DNA of 64,000 nucleotides from Actinoplanes italicus. Lineage in GTDB: Bacteria > Actinomycetota > Actinomycetes > Mycobacteriales > Micromonosporaceae. The notes under the pieces are model-generated. The model worked only from the letters and a program-made list of their open reading frames with translations, had not been told where the DNA came from and ran no database searches. The DNA lies in assembly GCF_003001815.1 (NCBI RefSeq), contig NZ_PVMZ01000011.1, positions 248,001-312,000 of the forward strand, in the 5' to 3' direction. Positions 60,127-64,000 of this stretch are shown here, piece by piece; position 1 is the stretch's first letter, and each line of letters starts with the position of its first letter. The position numbers were made by a program, and so were the translations under genes.

Positions 60127-61436
60127 TTGCCGATGACCCCGTTCATGTTGTCGACCCACTGCTGCGGGCTGACCTGCAGCTGGAACAGCTTGGCGATGTT
60201 GTCCAGCAGGACCTCGGCCGCGGTCGGGCTCAGGGCCTGGTCCCATGACTGCGCGAAGGTCTTGGCGTTCGCCGAGATCGAGGACATGTCCTTCAGGAAC
60301 TGCGCCTCGTCACCGGTGAACAGGCTCTCGCTGTTCGTGAGGACCGGCACGCCACCGGACTTGACCCAGCCGGCCTTCTCCTCGTCGTCGACGAGTGTGG
60401 TGGAGAAGAACTTCTTGGCGGTCTCCTTGTCGGCGTCGGTCGCCTTGGAGGAGATCGACAGGTACTGGCCGGGGTTGCCGACGGTGTTGCTCGGGTCGCC
60501 CTTGCCGCCGTCGATCGGCGGGAAGTTCATCCAGCCCAGGCCGCCGTCCTTGACGAAGCTGCCGCCGTTGGCCTTCTGAATGCCGTACGACCAGGAACCG
60601 TGCACCATCATGGCGGCCTTGCCGGTGTAGAGCAGGGCCTGGTCGGCGTTGGTGTCGGCCGCGGTGGAGGCGAAGCCCTTCTGGAAGGCGTTCGCCTTCA
60701 CCAGGTCCTGGACCTTGGTCAGCATGTCCAGCACCGCCGGGTCGGACCAGGCGCCCGCCTTGCCGGCGAAGACGTTGTCGAACACCTCCGAGCCCGCGTT
60801 GCGGTCGAGCATGAACTCGAGCCACATCATGTTCGTCCACCGGGACTGGCCGGCGAGCGAGAACGGCGCGATGCCCTTGGCGTTGAACTTGGGGATCAGG
60901 TCGAGGATGTCGCCGTAGCTCTGCGGCGCGCTGACGCCGACCTGCTCGAAGATCTTCTTGTTGTAGTACAGGACGATCGGCTGGACCGTCTCGACCGGCA
61001 TGGCGTAGATCTTGCCGTTGACCGTGGCCGCACCGAACGAGCCGGGCAGGATCTTGCCCTTGAGCGCGGCGTCCTTGGCGAAGAAGTCGGTGAGGTCCTC
61101 GACCTGGCCGGCCTCGACGTAGCTTTTGAGACCGCCGCCGCCCCAGCCCCAGATCAGGGTGGGCGCCTGGTTCGCGCCGAGCGCCGTCTTGATCTTCGGC
61201 TTGTACGCGTCGTTCTGGAAGAACGTCGGCGTGATCTTGGAGTTGGGGTTGGCCTTGTTGAAGCGGTCGATGGCGGCCTTTCGGACCGGCTCGCCGGGCT
61301 CGCCACTGAGGGACCAGTAGCTTGCCGAGCCACCGCCGCTGGAAGAGCTGCCGCCGGGGCCGTCATTGCCGCAGGCCGCCAGCGCGGCACCCGCGGCGGC
61401 TCCAGCGGAGAGGGTCAACAATGTCCTGCGCTTCAC
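60123..61436 (-). CDS. Sugar-binding lipoprotein of ABC transporter (BxlE/CebE type)
   Basis: 437-residue extracellular solute-binding protein, family 1. Signal peptide MKRRTLLTLSAGAAAGAALA ends in the lipobox LAAC with the acylated Cys at residue 22, followed by a Gly/Ser tether. The mature part has WSLSGEPGEPV and FNKANPNSKITPTFF at the N-lobe. Family and neighbours suggest beta-linked oligosaccharides such as xylobiose or cellobiose. It heads the leftward transport operon, divergent from the GH3 gene across 285 bp of operators. Confidence 0.93.
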   Translation of the reverse strand: MKRRTLLTLSAGAAAGAALAACGNDGPGGSSSSGGGSASYWSLSGEPGEPVRKAAIDRFNKANPNSKITPTFFQNDAYKPKIKTALGANQAPTLIWGWGGGGLKSYVEAGQVEDLTDFFAKDAALKGKILPGSFGAATVNGKIYAMPVETVQPIVLYYNKKIFEQVGVSAPQSYGDILDLIPKFNAKGIAPFSLAGQSRWTNMMWLEFMLDRNAGSEVFDNVFAGKAGAWSDPAVLDMLTKVQDLVKANAFQKGFASTAADTNADQALLYTGKAAMMVHGSWSYGIQKANGGSFVKDGGLGWMNFPPIDGGKGDPSNTVGNPGQYLSISSKATDADKETAKKFFSTTLVDDEEKAGWVKSGGVPVLTNSESLFTGDEAQFLKDMSSISANAKTFAQSWDQALSPTAAEVLLDNIAKLFQLQVSPQQWVDNMNGVIGK

Positions 61437-61521
61437 GCTGATCTCCGTACTCGAACGAAGCCGCGGTGCGGCTGATGATGAGGCGATCTCTACTACTGTT
61501 CTGACGAACCGGTTAAGCTGA

Positions 61522-61532
61522 CGAAAGTTTCG
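61522..61532. promoter_or_regulatory. LacI-type operator, site 1
   Basis: CGAAAGTTTCG, a perfect 11-bp palindrome between the divergent ABC and GH3 genes. It matches the CGAA-N-TTCG-type boxes described for xylobiose-responsive LacI repressors in streptomycetes. Further half-sites (GGTTTCGTAAACG) lie at 61557-61569. Confidence 0.65.
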
Positions 61533-61696
61533 CCGTATGGCTGCAAATTAACGCGAGGTTTCGTAAACGTAGGGTTTCGCTGTGACGAGTGTCAAGGCCC
61601 TTGCCGTAACAGTGCTCAGGGCGCGACAGTAGGCAGCGCCGACACCCCCCTCCAGGCCCGGCACACCGGCGTCGCCGAGGTCCGGGGAGGTTCGGA

Positions 61697-61709
61697 AGTT
61701 TCGGAAACT
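61697..61709. promoter_or_regulatory. LacI-type operator, site 2
   Basis: AGTTTCGGAAACT, a perfect palindrome ending 12 bases before the GH3 start codon, close enough to block its transcription or translation initiation region. It shares the TTTCG core with the sites at 56923 and 61522. Confidence 0.6.
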
Positions 61710-61721
61710 ATCGGAGGAACC

Positions 61722-64000
61722 GTGACGACAGAACAACCGCTGCCTAGGTGGCGCGACCCGAAGCTTCCGGAAGCTGAACGCGTCGAGTCCCTTCTCGCCG
61801 AGATGACCCTCGAGGAGAAGGTGGCACAGCTCGGCAGCCGATGGCTCGGTAAGGACAAAGGCGCCACCGGCCCGGCCGGCCCGGAACCGGAGTCGGAGCA
61901 CTCGGTCGCGCCGATGGAGCACGAATTCGGCAGCGGCCCGGCTCTGGAAGACGCCAGCCGGCACGGCCTCGGCCAGCTCACCCGTGTGTACGGCAGCTAC
62001 CCGATCACCGTGTCCGAGGGTACCGCCGAGCTGGTCCGTCAGCAGCGAATCGTGATGGCATCGTCGCGTCTCGGCCTGCCGGCCGTCGTCCACGAGGAGT
62101 GCCTCACCGGTTTCACGATGCACGGCGCCTCGGTCTACCCGGCCGCGATCGCCTGGGGCGCCACGTTCGACCCGGAGCTGATCGAGCGGATGGCCGCGGC
62201 GATCGGCCGGGACATGGCCGCCCTCGGCGTGCACCAGGCGCTCGCGCCGGTGCTCGACGTGGTCCGTGACTACCGGTGGGGCCGGGTGGAGGAGTCGATC
62301 GGCGAGGATCCCTACCTGGTCGCGACGGTCGGTTCGGCGTACGTCCGTGGTCTTCAGAGCTCGGGGGTCATCGCCACGCTGAAGCACTTCGCCGGTTATT
62401 CGGCCTCGCGGGGCGCCCGCAACCACGGTCCCGTGCCGATGGGCCGCCGCGAGCTGCTCGACATGATCCTGCCGCCGTTCGAGACCGCGGTCCGCGAGGC
62501 CGGCGCCGGTTCGGTGATGAACTCCTACTCCGACGTCGACGGGGTGCCGGCCGGCGCCGACCCGTGGCTGCTCACCGAGGTGCTGCGCGAGGACTGGGGC
62601 TTCACCGGGACGGTGGTCTCGGACTACTGGGCCGTGCCGTTCCTGGCGAACATGCACGGCATCGCCGCGAACGACGGTGACGCGGGCGCGAAGGCGCTCG
62701 TCGCCGGCATCGACGTGGAGCTGCCGGACACCATCGGATTCGGCGAGGAGCTGGTCGGCCGGGTCCGCTCCGGCGCGATCGACGAGTCGTACGTGAACCG
62801 CGCGGCCCGCCGGGTGCTGACCCAGAAGGTGGCCCTCGGCCTGCTCGACGACGGCTGGACGCCGGAGTCCTCGGTCGCCGGCGCCGACGACGTGGTGCTC
62901 GACTCCCCCGCCAACCGCGAACTGGCCCGCACCGTCGCGGAACGCTCGATCGTGCTGCTCGACCCGGGCACCGTGCTGCCGCTGGCCGGCGCCGGCCGGA
63001 TCGCGGTGGTCGGCCCGTGCGCCGACGACGCCCGTACCTTCCTGGGCTGCTACGCCTTCCCGAACCACGTACTGCCGCGCTACCCCGGCGTGAAGCCGGA
63101 GATCGAGCTGCCCACGGCGGTCGAGTCACTGCGCGCCGAGTTCTCAGGCGCTGAGATCGCGTGCGCCCCGGGCTGCGCCGTCGAGGGCGACGACCGGTCC
63201 GGCTTCGCCGAGGCGGTCGCCGCGGCCGAGGGCGCCGACGTGTGCGTGGCGTTCGTCGGCGACCTGGCCGGCCTGTTCGGCAACGGCACCTCAGGCGAGG
63301 GCTGCGACGCCGCCGACCTGCGGCTGCCCGGTGTGCAGGCGGAGCTGCTGGAGGCGCTGCTGGCCACCGGCCGGCCGGTGGTCGTCGTGGTGGTCTCCGG
63401 GCGGCCGTACGCGCTGGGTGACGTGGCCGGCCGCGCCGCCGCCCTGGTCCAGGCGTTCATGCCCGGCGAGGAGGGCGGCCCGGCGATCGCCGGCGTGCTG
63501 TCCGGCCGGGTGCAGCCCAGCGGCCGTCTGCCGGTGCAGATCCCGCGCACGCCCGGCGGCCAGCCCGGCACCTACCTGCAGCCGCGCCTCGGCGCCGTGC
63601 ACACCGGTACCAGCAACCTCGACCCGGCGCCGCTGTTCGCGTTCGGGTACGGCCGGTCGTACACCACGTTCACGGTCGGCGACCTGCGGCTCTCCGCCGG
63701 GCGGGTACCGATCGACGGCGAGTTCACCGCGACCGTGCTGGTGCGCAACACCGGTGACCGCGACGGGACCGAGGTGGTGCAGCTGTACCTGTCCGATCCG
63801 GTCGCCCAGGTCACCCGTCCGGTGATTCAGCTCGTCGGATATCAGCGCGTCGATCTGGCCGCCGGCGCCGCCGCGGAGGTGAGCTTCCGGATCCACACCG
63901 ACCGCACCGCGTTCACCGGCCGCGACCTGCGGCGCATCATCGAGCCCGGTGAGCTGCGGGTTCTCGCCGGGACATCGGCCGCCGACCTGCCCTGCGAGGC
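61722..64000 (+). CDS. GH3 beta-xylosidase/beta-glucosidase (BxlA-like), incomplete
   Basis: At least 759 residues, continuing past the window edge. Opening blocks are WRDPKLPEAERVESLLAEMT and VVHEECLTGF, then GVHQALAPVLDVVRDYRWGR and the catalytic Asp in GTVVSDYWAVPF. The second GH3 domain includes GGPAIAGVLSGRVQPSGRLP, and a fibronectin-like domain begins near EFTATVLVRNTGDRDG. The pattern follows streptomycete BxlA, a cytoplasmic enzyme that splits imported xylobiose; activity on cellobiose cannot be excluded. There is no signal peptide. GTG start preceded by GGAGG. Confidence 0.92.
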   Translation, partial: MTTEQPLPRWRDPKLPEAERVESLLAEMTLEEKVAQLGSRWLGKDKGATGPAGPEPESEHSVAPMEHEFGSGPALEDASRHGLGQLTRVYGSYPITVSEGTAELVRQQRIVMASSRLGLPAVVHEECLTGFTMHGASVYPAAIAWGATFDPELIERMAAAIGRDMAALGVHQALAPVLDVVRDYRWGRVEESIGEDPYLVATVGSAYVRGLQSSGVIATLKHFAGYSASRGARNHGPVPMGRRELLDMILPPFETAVREAGAGSVMNSYSDVDGVPAGADPWLLTEVLREDWGFTGTVVSDYWAVPFLANMHGIAANDGDAGAKALVAGIDVELPDTIGFGEELVGRVRSGAIDESYVNRAARRVLTQKVALGLLDDGWTPESSVAGADDVVLDSPANRELARTVAERSIVLLDPGTVLPLAGAGRIAVVGPCADDARTFLGCYAFPNHVLPRYPGVKPEIELPTAVESLRAEFSGAEIACAPGCAVEGDDRSGFAEAVAAAEGADVCVAFVGDLAGLFGNGTSGEGCDAADLRLPGVQAELLEALLATGRPVVVVVVSGRPYALGDVAGRAAALVQAFMPGEEGGPAIAGVLSGRVQPSGRLPVQIPRTPGGQPGTYLQPRLGAVHTGTSNLDPAPLFAFGYGRSYTTFTVGDLRLSAGRVPIDGEFTATVLVRNTGDRDGTEVVQLYLSDPVAQVTRPVIQLVGYQRVDLAAGAAAEVSFRIHTDRTAFTGRDLRRIIEPGELRVLAGTSAADLPCE

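Noticed and set aside
1..64000. CRISPR arrays, rRNA genes or phage modules
   Set aside because: No regularly spaced repeats with unique spacers, no rRNA-like conserved blocks and no phage structural or integrase genes were seen.

Overview
The window reads as chromosomal DNA of a high-GC filamentous actinomycete, most likely of the Micromonosporaceae/Actinoplanes type. Evidence: strong G/C third-position bias, many GTG starts and 1-14 nt start/stop overlaps, F420-type LLM oxidoreductases, a GH5-CBM2 cellulase, a CebR-type box and a LacI-controlled sugar ABC/GH3 locus. Genus assignment is inference.

Left flank (1-12,200): a secreted cellulase, two tandem membrane diguanylate cyclases, a chemoreceptor, a UBP-type zinc-finger protein with an HxlR regulator, a divergent NAD(P)H-binding oxidoreductase, a YbaK-type deacylase, a DUF427 protein, an LLM oxidoreductase, a P1 peptidase and a large-subunit catalase. 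These are ordinary accessory or housekeeping genes.

Centre (about 12,670-53,260): a biosynthetic gene cluster of unusual composition. It opens with a StrR-type operator and encodes a StrR-family activator. It has the three enzymes needed for 2-deoxystreptamine-like aminocyclitol formation: 2-deoxy-scyllo-inosose synthase, a BtrS-like aminotransferase and a zinc dehydrogenase. With these lies a carrier-protein assembly line: a BtrK-like PLP decarboxylase, ACP, AcpS, a JmjC-type oxygenase, a KS-ACP polyketide protein with no AT, an AMP-forming ligase and a free-standing condensation protein. Two KAS III-like enzymes occur with two thiolase-fold proteins that have lost the active cysteine. Sugar supply and attachment are covered by a nucleotidyltransferase, UDP-glucose dehydrogenase, two SDR epimerase/decarboxylase proteins, a second DegT aminotransferase, a cupin, a TylC3-like C-methyltransferase, a Gfo/Idh/MocA oxidoreductase and GT4 and GT2 glycosyltransferases. 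A MATE pump, an intracellular glycosidase, an amidase, a DMFase-like hydrolase, a free PCP, a methyltransferase and a LuxR regulator complete it. My reading is an aminocyclitol glycoside carrying an amino-acyl/polyketide side chain. I do not recognise it as a known product.

The cluster runs as a rightward set (16.5-32.9 kb), a leftward eight-gene set (42.3-33.4 kb), a short leftward LuxR/thiolase-like pair (45.0-43.3 kb) and a rightward six-gene set (46.1-53.3 kb). A decayed IS5-family transposase lies between the first two, and two gene-poor stretches (12.3-13.2 and 45.0-46.1 kb) look like recombination scars.

Right flank (53,300-64,000): a small membrane protein, an Hsp20 under a CIRCE element, a formylglycine-generating enzyme, an LLM oxidoreductase, a 51-bp tandem repeat, and a beta-xyloside/oligosaccharide locus (LacI regulator, ABC permeases, binding protein and a GH3 glycosidase cut by the window end) that shares CGAAA/TTTCG operators.
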